Assembly (NCBI GenBank): GCA_018712825.1 | Contig: DVGG01000032.1 | Coordinates: 1 to 59,815 of the forward strand | Reading direction: 5' to 3' | Length of the DNA stretch: 59,815 nt | Source: Candidatus Faecousia excrementipullorum | Lineage (GTDB): Bacteria; Bacillota; Clostridia; Oscillospirales; Oscillospiraceae | Shown: positions 1-8,245 of the stretch, piece after piece | Position numbering within the stretch: the stretch's first letter is position 1 | Layout: each line of letters opens with the position of its first letter | Made by a program: the position numbers and the translations under genes | Notes under the pieces: generated by a model | Databases searched by the model: none | Told to the model about the DNA's origin: nothing | Seen by the model: the letters and a program-made list of their open reading frames with translations, nothing else

Positions 1-223
1 GATATTATCACAAAAACCTCACATTTATTGATTTCCCAGGAAATTTTTACCCGGATAAAGCCTTTGGTCCTATTTCTGTTTTCAGCCCAAATCTGCGGCA
101 GACGCGTGCTGCCATCTGTGTGCTGACAGATATCACATCATTTTAAGCATATTCTTATCATTCTTTCTCTTTAAAGTGTTCTCATCACGGTATATATTTG
201 GCCATCATAAGGATATTTCCTTG
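1..223. other. Intergenic, no gene seen
   Basis: No open frame with a ribosome-binding site and no convincing RNA structure is visible. It is probably the end of an intergenic region whose neighbour lies outside the window. Confidence 0.5.
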
Positions 224-252
224 TTGTCATCAGGGGAATTTTCTGGTAAAAT
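224..252 (+). promoter_or_regulatory. Sigma-A promoter of HAD gene
   Basis: TTGTCA at 224-229 and TAAAAT at 247-252 are separated by 17 bases, and a TG lies one base before the -10 box (extended -10). It is placed directly upstream of the ribosome-binding site and ATG of the HAD hydrolase. Confidence 0.6.
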
Positions 253-273
253 GGAGCGAAAGGAGGCGGTTCT

Positions 274-933
274 ATGCTGAAATATCCATGCCTTGTTTTG
301 GATCACGATGACACCGTAGTCCAGAGCGAATCCACCACCAATTATCCCTTTTTCTGCCAGTTCCTCCAGAAAGCCCGTCCCGGTGCCAGTATTACGCTGA
401 AACAGTACACGGAAGGCTGCTTCCACGTGGGCTTTGCAGAGATGTGCCGCCAATGGTTCTCCTTTACTCAGGAAGAGCTGACAGAAGAATATCTTATGTG
501 GAAGGAATACATCCGTACCCACATCCCCATGCCCTATGCCGGAATAGAAAACGTTATTCGACGTCAAAAAGAGCAAGGCGGACTGATTTGCGTGGTTTCC
601 CATTCTTGCAACGAAAACATCACCCGGGACTATAACACCCACTTCGGTCTCCTGCCGGACGATATTTTTGGCTGGGATTTGCCGGAGGAGCTGCGGAAGC
701 CCAGCACCTATCCTCTGGAGCAGATTATGGCAAAGTATCACCTCTCTCACAGGGAGCTTCTGGTGGTGGATGATATGAAGCCCGCCTGGGAAATGGCCAC
801 AAAAGCCGGAGTTGACATCGCTTTCGCTGGATGGAGCAGAAAAGATTTCCCGGAAATCTCTCAGGAAATGAGCCGCCTCTGCAAATACGCCTTTTCTTCC
901 CCGGAAGAATTGGAGAAATTTCTCTTTTTATAA
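274..933 (+). CDS. HAD-superfamily hydrolase (phosphatase-like)
   Basis: A 219-residue cytoplasmic protein of the haloacid dehalogenase superfamily, probably a small-molecule phosphatase. The N-terminal motif I is LDHDDT (residues 9-14) with the nucleophile Asp and the Asp two residues on. A Ser motif (VVSHS) follows near residue 110, and the acidic motif VVDDMKP near residue 168 would hold magnesium. The start is set by AAAGGAGG 8 bases before the ATG. The substrate cannot be read from the sequence; phosphoglycolate phosphatase-like enzymes are the nearest common relatives. It is followed by smpB, which has its own -10 box, so the two need not share a transcript. Confidence 0.8.
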   Translation: MLKYPCLVLDHDDTVVQSESTTNYPFFCQFLQKARPGASITLKQYTEGCFHVGFAEMCRQWFSFTQEELTEEYLMWKEYIRTHIPMPYAGIENVIRRQKEQGGLICVVSHSCNENITRDYNTHFGLLPDDIFGWDLPEELRKPSTYPLEQIMAKYHLSHRELLVVDDMKPAWEMATKAGVDIAFAGWSRKDFPEISQEMSRLCKYAFSSPEELEKFLFL

Positions 934-944
934 CTTGACAGCAA

Positions 945-953
945 TGGTATAAT
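945..953 (+). promoter_or_regulatory. Extended -10 promoter of smpB
   Basis: TGGTATAAT at 945-953 is a perfect extended -10 element (TATAAT at 948-953). There is no good -35 box 17 bases upstream; a TTGACA at 935-940 is only 7 bases away and cannot pair with it. The site sits between the HAD stop codon and the smpB ribosome-binding site. Confidence 0.55.
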
Positions 954-972
954 ATCCGTAGTATGCAAGGAG

Positions 973-1443
973 GTGAGGAATCTGGAAAAGCAAAACGTTA
1001 AAATCGTCGCCCGGAACCGGGAAGCCTACCACGAGTATTTTGTGGAGGAGGAGATGGAAGCCGGCATTGAGCTGTGCGGAACGGAAGTAAAATCCATTCG
1101 TCAGGGTACTTTGAATCTGAAGGACGCCTGGTGCGGCATCAAAGACGGTCAGCTGATTCTGAACCAGATGCACATCTCCCCATACGACCACGGCAATATC
1201 TTTAACCGGGATCCCCGCAGACCCCGCCGGCTGCTGATGCACAAGCGGGAGATTATGCGGCTGTTCGGCAAGGTGAAGCAGGATGGCTATTCCCTGATTC
1301 CCCTGTCCGTCTACCTGAAAGGCAGCCTGGTGAAGGTAAAGGTAGGTCTTTGCAAAGGCAAGAAACTATACGACAAACGACAGGCTGCGGCCGAACGGGA
1401 CGCCAAGCGTCAGATGGACCGGGCCATGAAGGAGAGATATTGA
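973..1443 (+). CDS. smpB: SsrA-binding protein SmpB
   Basis: SmpB binds tmRNA and brings it to stalled ribosomes for trans-translation. The protein shows the family core with the block GTEVKSIRQG near residue 37, the central NLKDAW segment, and the basic C-terminal tail ending in KRQMDRAMKERY; about 155 residues is normal. No ATG start exists in frame. Two starts are possible. GTG at 973 overlaps the ribosome-binding site AAGGAGG (967-973) and so cannot use it. CTG at 982 lies 8 bases after that site and gives an N-terminus beginning (M)EKQNVKIVARN, which matches where SmpB proteins normally begin. I list the longer frame but favour 982. The partner tmRNA gene lies 600 bases downstream, with a cyclophilin gene starting 2 bases after the smpB stop. 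Confidence 0.95.
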   Translation: MRNLEKQNVKIVARNREAYHEYFVEEEMEAGIELCGTEVKSIRQGTLNLKDAWCGIKDGQLILNQMHISPYDHGNIFNRDPRRPRRLLMHKREIMRLFGKVKQDGYSLIPLSVYLKGSLVKVKVGLCKGKKLYDKRQAAAERDAKRQMDRAMKERY

Positions 1444-1444
1444 C

Positions 1445-1981
1445 ATGAATCCCACTTTTGAAATTACCATGGAAGACGGCCGTGTGATTTCCGGCGAGCT
1501 GTATCCGGAGATTGCGCCCCAGAGCGTTTACAATTTCATTGATCTGGCAAACCACAATTTCTATGACGGACTGATTTTCCACCGTGTCATCCCCGGTTTT
1601 ATGATTCAGGGCGGCTGCCCCGACGGAACCGGCATGGGCGGCCCCGGCTACTGCATCAAGGGCGAGTTTTTCTTCAACGGGTTCAAGAATGACCTGCGGC
1701 ACAAGCGGGGTGTTCTGAGCATGGCCCGTTCCTCCAGCCCCAACAGCGCCGGCTCCCAGTTCTTCATCATGCATGCCGATGCCAAGCACCTGGACGGTCA
1801 GTACGCCGCCTTCGGCAAGGTTACCTCCGGCATGGATGTGGTGGATGCCATCGCCTCCACCAAGACCGGCCCCAATGACCGGCCTGTGGCAGACCAGAAA
1901 ATCCGCTCCATCACCGTGGACACCCACGGAGAGACTTACCCGGAGCCCAACAAGCTCCCGGACCCCTACGGTCGTTTCTAA
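1445..1981 (+). CDS. Cyclophilin-type peptidyl-prolyl isomerase
   Basis: A 178-residue cytoplasmic cyclophilin that catalyses cis-trans isomerisation of prolyl bonds. The active-site block FHRVIPGFMIQGG (near residues 49-61) carries the catalytic Arg, Phe and Gln, and the SQFFIM segment near residue 103 lines the same pocket. There is no signal peptide. The ATG is one base after the smpB stop, so it is probably translated from the smpB transcript. A hairpin at 1991-2017 closes the unit before the tmRNA gene. Confidence 0.92.
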   Translation: MNPTFEITMEDGRVISGELYPEIAPQSVYNFIDLANHNFYDGLIFHRVIPGFMIQGGCPDGTGMGGPGYCIKGEFFFNGFKNDLRHKRGVLSMARSSSPNSAGSQFFIMHADAKHLDGQYAAFGKVTSGMDVVDAIASTKTGPNDRPVADQKIRSITVDTHGETYPEPNKLPDPYGRF

Positions 1982-1990
1982 ACAGAAAAT

Positions 1991-2020
1991 CCCCGGGGTG
2001 CACTATGCACCCCAGGGTTT
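1991..2020 (+). terminator. Hairpin after the cyclophilin gene
   Basis: The arms GGGGTGCA (1995-2002) and TGCACCCC (2006-2013) form a stem with a 3-base loop, extended by outer CCC/GGG pairs, followed by only three T residues. It could be a weak terminator or a processing site if smpB, the cyclophilin and tmRNA are co-transcribed. Confidence 0.5.
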
Positions 2021-2040
2021 CCAACTTCATACCTTGATAT

Positions 2041-2388
2041 GGGGCCGTACTGGTTTCGACGGGGGTAGTGAGGCTGGAATAGCGGGTCGTGGCGCCTGAC
2101 CACGATAAAACGGGTACTTTTTAAATTTAACTGACAACAATTACGTTGCAGCGGCTGCCTGATTAGGCACCCATCCGCCCCGGAAGGTCCACGAGCCGGG
2201 CTCGGGTGTGATCTGAGTGGAGACCGTGCGTATGCAAAGCTTTGCGCATACCATGCATTATGAAGCTACCAAATTCCGTAGGGTGTTTGTTCCCGCCGGG
2301 ATGAGGGAATGTAAATAACAAACTGCACCCGGAGAAGTTCCTTCCAAGTTGCTTTCGGACAGGGGTTCGATTCCCCTCGGCTCCACCA
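2041..2388 (+). ncRNA. ssrA: Transfer-messenger RNA (tmRNA)
   Basis: The 348-base gene starts with GGGGCCG and ends with the complementary CGGCTCC followed by A and an encoded CCA (acceptor stem 2041-2047 with 2378-2384). The 5' part has the tmRNA block ACTGGTTTCGACGGGGG, and the 3' part has the T-arm GGTTCGATTCC. The tag reading frame ends with codons for TDNNYVAAAA (2130-2159) and TGA at 2160-2162. The exact resume codon is not certain; it lies in the codons just upstream of GAC at 2133. The tag end AAAA differs from the common ALAA but keeps small hydrophobic residues recognised by Clp proteases. A terminator follows at 2393-2432. Confidence 0.97.
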
Positions 2389-2392
2389 ATTT

Positions 2393-2432
2393 AGAACCGC
2401 AATCCTGAGATAGGGTTGCGGTTCTTGTTTTT
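2393..2432 (+). terminator. tmRNA terminator, possibly bidirectional
   Basis: AGAACCGCAATCCT (2393-2406) pairs with AGGGTTGCGGTTCT (2412-2425) with one mismatch region, and a T-rich stretch runs to 2432. It lies between the tmRNA gene and the stop codon of the convergent lacI-type gene at 2435, so it may serve both. Confidence 0.8.
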
Positions 2433-2434
2433 GA

Positions 2435-3454
2435 CTATTTTTTCTTTGGAACAGTTGACCTGCGTTCCAGAATGTTGGAGGTGGTGACATAGGTCTGGAC
2501 CTGCATATTGGGATTGCGGACCATGTCCACAAGAAATTTGCCTGCCTGACTGCCCATATCCCGGACGTTGATGTCCACCACCGTCAGGGGCGGGTCTATC
2601 ATCCGGGAGAAAGGATAGTCGTCAAATGTCAGAACAGCCATATCCTCCGGGATCTGCAAGCCCCGGCTGTGGAGGGCGTCCACGCAGCCAAGAGCAATGT
2701 AGTTATTGGCACATATAATGGCGTCCGGCAAGGGTGCGTGATCCAATAGTTTTGCCGTCATTCCCATACCGTCTGCCCGGGTGGAATCTCCCAGCCAGAT
2801 ATACCGGTCTTCCAGAGGAAATCCTGCACTTTGCAGTTCCTGTTTCACCCCCTGGAGCCGGAGAGAGGAACCCAGGTCATAATACTGCCCTCCGATAAAG
2901 GCAATTTTCCTGTAACCCTTCCCCAAAAGATAGGATGCTGCAATGGTACCGGAATAGACGTTATTATTGTCAATCCAGCACACCTGGCTTTCAAAATTGG
3001 GCATTCCCAGCACAATATGGGGAAAACGCAATTTGGTCAAAAGTCCGGACAGAGGATGGCTCATAACGGAAACATGGATGGCCAAAGCATCTGCACTGCG
3101 GCGGGAAATGATTTCCTCTGCTACCTCACAGGCATCTGCCGCATCCACTCCCCGCAGGTGCAGACGGTATCCTTTTGCTCGGAGTGTTTCCTCCATCCCG
3201 GCCACAATCTCAAACATGTGGGGATTCTGGAATGCGGTATTGGGAGACAGGCTGGTCAGAACCGTGACAATCTTCGTCGTGCCTTTGGCAATACTCTGGG
3301 CACTGGCGCTGGGATAGTAGTTCAGCTCCTTCATCACCTTTCGCACCCGCTGAGCCGTCTCCTCTGAAATACTGTAATGGCCGTTCAGGACCTTGGACAC
3401 CGTGGAAACAGAGGTCCCGGCGGCTTTAGCCACATCCTTAATGGTCGCACCCAT
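2435..3454 (-). CDS. LacI-family repressor of the starch operon
   Basis: A 339-residue DNA-binding regulator. Residues 1-60 form the LacI-type helix-turn-helix (ATIKDVAKAAGTSVSTVSKVLNG) with the hinge NYYPSASAQ, followed by a periplasmic-binding-protein-like sugar sensor domain (typical FIGGQ near residue 180 and LTFDDYPF near residue 270). I chose the ATG at 3454 because AAAGGAGGG lies 6 bases before it; a GTG at 3478 in the same frame overlaps the amylase stop but has no such site. It is the last gene of the maltodextrin operon, which suggests that it represses the operon promoter through the palindrome at 9610-9629 and is released by a maltodextrin. The ligand is inferred from context. Confidence 0.9.
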   Translation of the reverse strand: MGATIKDVAKAAGTSVSTVSKVLNGHYSISEETAQRVRKVMKELNYYPSASAQSIAKGTTKIVTVLTSLSPNTAFQNPHMFEIVAGMEETLRAKGYRLHLRGVDAADACEVAEEIISRRSADALAIHVSVMSHPLSGLLTKLRFPHIVLGMPNFESQVCWIDNNNVYSGTIAASYLLGKGYRKIAFIGGQYYDLGSSLRLQGVKQELQSAGFPLEDRYIWLGDSTRADGMGMTAKLLDHAPLPDAIICANNYIALGCVDALHSRGLQIPEDMAVLTFDDYPFSRMIDPPLTVVDINVRDMGSQAGKFLVDMVRNPNMQVQTYVTTSNILERRSTVPKKK

Positions 3455-3477
3455 GGCAAGCCCTCCTTTTTCTTTCA

Positions 3478-5214
3478 CTATAAGGCATTGCCCCCGGCTT
3501 CGTCAACAAAAATTCCAAAACCGAAACCACCTAAACGGTGATCTGTAAGGCCCTCCCCCCAGTTGAGTTGTCCCAAGCCCGCTGGCAGTTTTGCTGGAGA
3601 ATCCCCGGCGTTGAGACACACCGTAACCTTCTCCCCTTTCCACACCCTGCTGTAAATCAGCAGACCGGAGCCCGGTTCTGCCGAAATCACCCGGAAGTTT
3701 CCACGACGCAGAGGCGTCTGCTCCCGGCGAAGAGCGATGGCTCTGCGGAAAAACGCCAGCAAATCCTCCCTGCCGCCATCCCAAGGCATGGGACGGCGGT
3801 ATTCCTCCTCCATTACTCCGGTCATACCCAGTTCGTCGCCGTAGAAGATAGTGGGCATGCCCACAAAGGTCATCATAAACAGAACTGCCAGCTTATATTT
3901 TCCCAGGTGCCCGCCGCACAGGGACAAAAACCGACTCACATCATGGCTGTCCAGCAGATTCATCTGGGCAGGAACCATTTGTAAGCGATAGCGCATAAGC
4001 ATCTGGGTGAGTCGTCCTGCAAAATCAGCCCCATCGATGGCATTTTCTGCGAAAAACAGGTTGCAATGCTTCCGGAAATCATAATTCATGGAGGAATCGA
4101 ACATATCTCCCTGGAGCCAATGTCCGGCACTTTCCCAAACCTCGCCAATCAGCAAAGCCTCCGGGTTTGCTGCCTTCACCGTTTTCCGGAAGGCACGCCA
4201 GAAGCCGTCATCCACCTCGCTGGCCACATCCAACCGCCAGCCGTCAATATGGAACTCCTCTACCCAGTATCGCCCTACCCGGCACAAGTAATCCTGTACT
4301 TCCTGATTAGCAGTATTGAGCTTGGGCATCATCCGCTCATAGGCAAAACAAGCATAGGTGGGATACTCCTCTGGACTTTCCGGCCGCACAACCGGAAATT
4401 CCAAATGGTAGAACCAGTTCCGATAGGGGGAAAGCTCCTGGTTCTTCAACACATCTGCAAAGGCAAAGAAATTCCAGCCGCAATGGTTGAATACCCCGTC
4501 AATGAGAATGCGGATTTCGTTGGCATGAAGAATGTTCACCAGCTTCCGGAAGGCCTCGTCCCCGCCAAATACCGGGTCCACATGGAAATAGTCCACCAAA
4601 TCGTACTTGTGGTACTCCCCGGCGGCAAAAATGGGGTTGAGGTAGACACAGTTGACCCCCAGAGCCTTGAGATAATCCACATTATCTCCAATCCCTTCCA
4701 GGGTTCCGCCCAGTCTGCCCCGAAGGGTGTTGCCCTCATATTCTACCTGCTGGGGTTTTTGGGAAATGTACCGGTGGCCGGTGGCGAAGCTGTCGGGAAA
4801 AATGTTATACACCACCGCATCCTTCACCCACTCCGGCACTCTGGCAATGTCCGCCCGGTGATTGAAGGGCAGCTTGAAATACTGAGACCGGTCATCTACC
4901 AATTCCTTGGTAAACACATCGCCGTAATATAAGAGTGTTTCTACTCCGTCCTGCATTTCAAAATAGTAATACACCCGGTTGTAGGGACTATCCACAATCG
5001 CCTGCCAATAATCGTGGTAAAGGTCCTCCCCTACCCGCTCCATCGGCACCGGGGTAAAAATGATAGGGGTCACCCGGCAGGCTGTATCTCCATAATAGAG
5101 GGTCACCCGCTTCAAATCCCCCCTGGCACACCGGAGGCGGCAGACAATATGCCCCTCATCCAATCCGTGGCAGTATTGCGACATGGGGATATGCAAAATT
5201 GCATCCAATTTCAT
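3478..5214 (-). CDS. GH13 alpha-amylase family enzyme, neopullulanase/cyclomaltodextrinase-like
   Basis: A 578-residue glycoside hydrolase without a signal peptide, so it acts in the cytoplasm on imported maltodextrins or cyclodextrins. An N-terminal beta-sandwich domain (about residues 1-120, CBM34/N-domain type) is followed by the GH13 barrel. The conserved regions are visible: DGVFNH (239-244), the nucleophile in GWRLDVA (Asp329), the acid/base in IGEVWE (Glu358), and LLDSHD with the transition-state Asp425. A small C-terminal beta domain closes the protein. The start is the ATG at 5212-5214, which overlaps the TGA of the upstream permease (ATGA) and has GGGAGG nearby; an upstream ATG at 5262 lies inside the permease gene. 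The operon context gives uptake followed by internal hydrolysis. Confidence 0.93.
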   Translation of the reverse strand: MKLDAILHIPMSQYCHGLDEGHIVCRLRCARGDLKRVTLYYGDTACRVTPIIFTPVPMERVGEDLYHDYWQAIVDSPYNRVYYYFEMQDGVETLLYYGDVFTKELVDDRSQYFKLPFNHRADIARVPEWVKDAVVYNIFPDSFATGHRYISQKPQQVEYEGNTLRGRLGGTLEGIGDNVDYLKALGVNCVYLNPIFAAGEYHKYDLVDYFHVDPVFGGDEAFRKLVNILHANEIRILIDGVFNHCGWNFFAFADVLKNQELSPYRNWFYHLEFPVVRPESPEEYPTYACFAYERMMPKLNTANQEVQDYLCRVGRYWVEEFHIDGWRLDVASEVDDGFWRAFRKTVKAANPEALLIGEVWESAGHWLQGDMFDSSMNYDFRKHCNLFFAENAIDGADFAGRLTQMLMRYRLQMVPAQMNLLDSHDVSRFLSLCGGHLGKYKLAVLFMMTFVGMPTIFYGDELGMTGVMEEEYRRPMPWDGGREDLLAFFRRAIALRREQTPLRRGNFRVISAEPGSGLLIYSRVWKGEKVTVCLNAGDSPAKLPAGLGQLNWGEGLTDHRLGGFGFGIFVDEAGGNAL

Positions 5215-6056
5215 CCCTTCACACCTCCCGCTGTCAGACCGGAGGTCATGTACTTCTGGCACTTGAAGAAAATAATCAGAACAGGAATGGAAACGGTAAT
5301 GGATGCAGCAGCAAACACCGGCCAGCTGCCGCTCATCTCAGTAGCCTGTAAAGCATTCAATCCTGCTGCCAGGGTGTACTTACTCTCTCCGGTCATAAAT
5401 GTGGTGGCATAGATATATTCATTCCATACATAAATCAGCACTTGCAAGGCTGTGGTAATGATGCTGGGTCTGGCAAGAGGCAAAACCATTTTCAGCACCA
5501 CCTGCATATCGCTGGCGCCGTCCATTCTGGCGGCTTCCTCAATCTCCGTGGGGATGGTGTCAAAGTAACCCTTGGTGTTCCACAGGCTGAATACTGCCAT
5601 GGTTCCGGTATAAACCAAAATCAGTCCCACCCGGTGATTGACCAAGCCCATGGGCCGCAGCAGCCGGTAAATGGCAAACATGGAAAGAATCGCCGGGAAG
5701 GAATTGAGAAGCACCAGACATTTGAGAATGGCTTTTCTTCCGGGAAAGTTCCGCCGGGAAAAGCGGTATGCAGCCGGCACTGCCACCAGCAGGGACAGAA
5801 ACACCGTTGCCGCCGCCAGCACCACCGTGTTCTTGAACCAGGTGAGAATATCCTCCCCAAAAAGCACTTCTCTATAGTTATCCAGGGTCAAATCCTTGGG
5901 GATGAAGGAGAAGTCCGAGCTCAGGAGGCTGTTTTGTCCGCTGAGGGAAACGGTGAGGGCATACAAAATGGGAATGAGGGTGACAAAGCACAATCCTATA
6001 AAGAACACATTGAGGACCGTCAGCCACAATCCTTCTTTCAATCGCTTTCTTGTCAT
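5211..6056 (-). CDS. Maltodextrin ABC transporter permease, MalG-like
   Basis: A 281-residue inner-membrane permease with about six transmembrane segments. The EAA loop that contacts the ATPase is visible as EEAARMDGASDMQ followed by LPLARP near residues 185-205. The N-terminus begins with a short basic stretch and a long hydrophobic segment, as in MalG. The ATG overlaps the stop of the malF-like gene (ATGA, 6053-6056), so the two are translationally coupled. No ATPase gene is in the operon; Gram-positive systems of this type commonly share an MsmX-type ATPase encoded elsewhere. Confidence 0.92.
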   Translation of the reverse strand: MTRKRLKEGLWLTVLNVFFIGLCFVTLIPILYALTVSLSGQNSLLSSDFSFIPKDLTLDNYREVLFGEDILTWFKNTVVLAAATVFLSLLVAVPAAYRFSRRNFPGRKAILKCLVLLNSFPAILSMFAIYRLLRPMGLVNHRVGLILVYTGTMAVFSLWNTKGYFDTIPTEIEEAARMDGASDMQVVLKMVLPLARPSIITTALQVLIYVWNEYIYATTFMTGESKYTLAAGLNALQATEMSGSWPVFAAASITVSIPVLIIFFKCQKYMTSGLTAGGVKG

Positions 6057-6943
6057 CTGTTTCCCTCCTTCATCTGGTACCGGGCAGAGAAAATCAGCAG
6101 CAAGGCAAAGATAATCATGGAAATGGCAGAGCTGTATCCATAGTTGTTGGTGATGAAGGCGTTTTCATAGGCGTAAGTCAATATGGTATGAAAACCCGAG
6201 CCGGTTTTGGCACCGGCCTGCTGGGTCAGCAGATACACCACATCAAACTGCTTGAAGGTAGTAAACACAGTGATGATCACCGCAGGAGAGATAATGGGCG
6301 TGATGGCCGGGAGGGTAATATATCGGGTCTTTTCCAGCCAGGTGGCCCCATCCAATACAGCACTTTCAAAATAGCTCTTGTCAATGCTCTGCATGGCTCC
6401 GTCCATAATCATAATCATGAAAGGCAGGGCCAGCCACAGATTTACCACCGTGCAGCACAAAAACGCCGATACATCGTTGCTGAGCCATCGCACTGTCTCC
6501 TGCCCCAAGCTCTCCATCCACTGATTCAAAAGGCCGAACTGGGTGTTGAACATCCCTGTTTTCCAAAGAAGTATGGACACATACCCGGGCATAGCCCAGG
6601 GGAACATGAGCAGAGTTTTATAAAGTTTCCGCAGCCGCAGCTTCGGGATATTCAATAGACTCACCAGTCCAAAGGCGATGACAAGCTGTAAAACCATGTT
6701 TACCACAGTCCACAAAATGGTTGCCAGCAACGCCGATAGAAAGCCGGAGTCAAAGACAAACAGTGCCCTGAAATAGTTATCGAGGCCAATAATGGTAAAG
6801 TCAAACCAGTGGTATACATTCATGTTGGTCAGACTGATATAGCCTGTGTATGCGATGGGAAACACCACCATCAGCCCTATGAGAATCAGGGAAGGGCCTG
6901 ACCAGGCATAGGAAATCAGGGTATCTTTTTTCCGGTTTTTCAT
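6053..6943 (-). CDS. Maltodextrin ABC transporter permease, MalF-like
   Basis: A 296-residue permease with about six membrane spans that pairs with the MalG-like protein to form the channel. The EAA-type loop reads ESAVLDGATWLEKTRYITLP near residues 190-210. Unlike the enterobacterial MalF it lacks the large periplasmic domain, as usual in Firmicutes. AAAGGAGG lies 6 bases before the ATG. It is placed between the binding protein gene and malG. Confidence 0.92.
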   Translation of the reverse strand: MKNRKKDTLISYAWSGPSLILIGLMVVFPIAYTGYISLTNMNVYHWFDFTIIGLDNYFRALFVFDSGFLSALLATILWTVVNMVLQLVIAFGLVSLLNIPKLRLRKLYKTLLMFPWAMPGYVSILLWKTGMFNTQFGLLNQWMESLGQETVRWLSNDVSAFLCCTVVNLWLALPFMIMIMDGAMQSIDKSYFESAVLDGATWLEKTRYITLPAITPIISPAVIITVFTTFKQFDVVYLLTQQAGAKTGSGFHTILTYAYENAFITNNYGYSSAISMIIFALLLIFSARYQMKEGNR

Positions 6944-6958
6944 AGGCCCCTCCTTTCT

Positions 6959-8167
6959 TTACTTCATGGCAGCAATCAGATCTTCCGCCTGGGCCAGTGC
7001 AGCATCAAAGCTTGTTTCAATATCCTTTCCGGACAAATTTACATCCGTCAAAAGATTGCCTACCACCGTCCACATCACATCCATCTCCGGGATGTTGGGC
7101 ATGGGGATAGCGATTTCCGCGGTGGAACGCATGGCCTGAACCATTTCGTCTTCTGCCACCCGGTTATCATCATAACACACTCCATTTGCCGGGGCGCAGC
7201 CGCTGGCCAGAGCCAGTTCAATGCCGATGTCCGGCGCCGTCAGGGCAGACAGGAGCTTCTTGACTGCCTCGGTTTTCTGCTGGGCTGCAAACTGCAGAAC
7301 ATGCACACCCTGCACCCCGGAATAAGGTGCCAGAGCCTTCCCAGTGGCATCCACCACAGGCATAGGGGCGATTCCCAGGTCAATCTCCGCTTCTCTTGCA
7401 GAGGGTACCATCCAGGGACCGCCGATGGTGGCATCCGCCTTCCCCTCCAAAAACAGGGTGTTGACCGTATTGTATTCCGTTTCCCCGGGCATCAGAGCTA
7501 CAAACTTGGCATGATAGCTGAGGGCGTCCTTCACCGCCTGGGCATCCGGGAAGGGCACACCGGATTCGTCAATGATACTGCCCCCGAAACCGTGAATCCA
7601 GGCAGCGGAGTAATATGCGGTGCTGTGCTGCTCCACAAAGCCATAACGTCCCCGACCGGTATTGGCTTCCATATAGGTAAGCAGCGCATCAGTTGTTGCC
7701 GGCACTTCTTCATCCTGCATATACCGACGGTTATACATGAACAGCAAGGTTTCAAAGTACAAAGGCAGCTGGTACAACGTATCTTTGTAGGTCGCCGCCT
7801 CCACGGTCATGGGCAGGTAGTTGTCAAGAGCACCCTCCTCCAGCAACGGTTCCACCGGGGCCAGAATTCCCATCTCTGCAAAGACACCGATTTTGTCGTG
7901 GGCGAACAGAAACAAATCCGGTGCTGCACTGGGGTCATTGCCTACCAGCTTCAAAGAATCCGTCAGACTGGTCTTTTTTTCGAACTGGATTTGCAAATCC
8001 GGCACGGCCTTTTCCAGATATGTCTGGAGAGCTTGGATGACGGCGTCTTCCTTGTCGTGCCAAATCACCAGGCGGTTGGCCTCCTCCGGGTCCAGGGCCT
8101 TTTCCTCACAGGCTGCCAGCGTCAGAACCAGGCAGATACATAAGAATAGGGATAGCAGTCGTTTCAT
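6959..8167 (-). CDS. Maltodextrin-binding lipoprotein of ABC transporter
   Basis: A 402-residue extracellular solute-binding protein of family 1. It starts with a lipoprotein signal: MKRLLSLFLCICLVLTLAAC, with the lipid-modified Cys at position 20. The rest is a two-lobed sugar-binding fold; features such as RLVIWHDKEDA near the mature start, GGPWMV and the C-terminal MPNIPEMDVMW segment are typical of MalE-type proteins. The ATG at 8167 is preceded by GGAGGTGTT; a longer frame extends to 8233 but has no signal peptide at its start. It would capture maltodextrins outside the membrane and hand them to the two permeases encoded downstream. Confidence 0.93.
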   Translation of the reverse strand: MKRLLSLFLCICLVLTLAACEEKALDPEEANRLVIWHDKEDAVIQALQTYLEKAVPDLQIQFEKKTSLTDSLKLVGNDPSAAPDLFLFAHDKIGVFAEMGILAPVEPLLEEGALDNYLPMTVEAATYKDTLYQLPLYFETLLFMYNRRYMQDEEVPATTDALLTYMEANTGRGRYGFVEQHSTAYYSAAWIHGFGGSIIDESGVPFPDAQAVKDALSYHAKFVALMPGETEYNTVNTLFLEGKADATIGGPWMVPSAREAEIDLGIAPMPVVDATGKALAPYSGVQGVHVLQFAAQQKTEAVKKLLSALTAPDIGIELALASGCAPANGVCYDDNRVAEDEMVQAMRSTAEIAIPMPNIPEMDVMWTVVGNLLTDVNLSGKDIETSFDAALAQAEDLIAAMK

Positions 8168-8197
8168 GGAACACCTCCGAATCCATAGGGGAAAGCA

Positions 8198-8218
8198 GGT
8201 GTGCGGTTCCCGCACACC
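8198..8218 (-). promoter_or_regulatory. Intergenic hairpin in the starch operon
   Basis: GGTGTGCGG (8198-8206) is the reverse complement of CCGCACACC (8210-8218), a nine-pair stem with a 3-base loop. It lies between the gene for the surface starch-binding protein and the binding-protein gene, with no clean T-run. It could be an attenuator or an mRNA-stability element that makes the first gene more abundant than the transporter. Confidence 0.55.
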
Positions 8219-8245
8219 CACTTTCAGGGACAATTCTGTATCACT

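Noticed and set aside
935-953. TTGACA paired with TATAAT upstream of smpB
   Set aside because: The spacer is only 7 bases, so they cannot form one promoter; only the extended -10 is kept.
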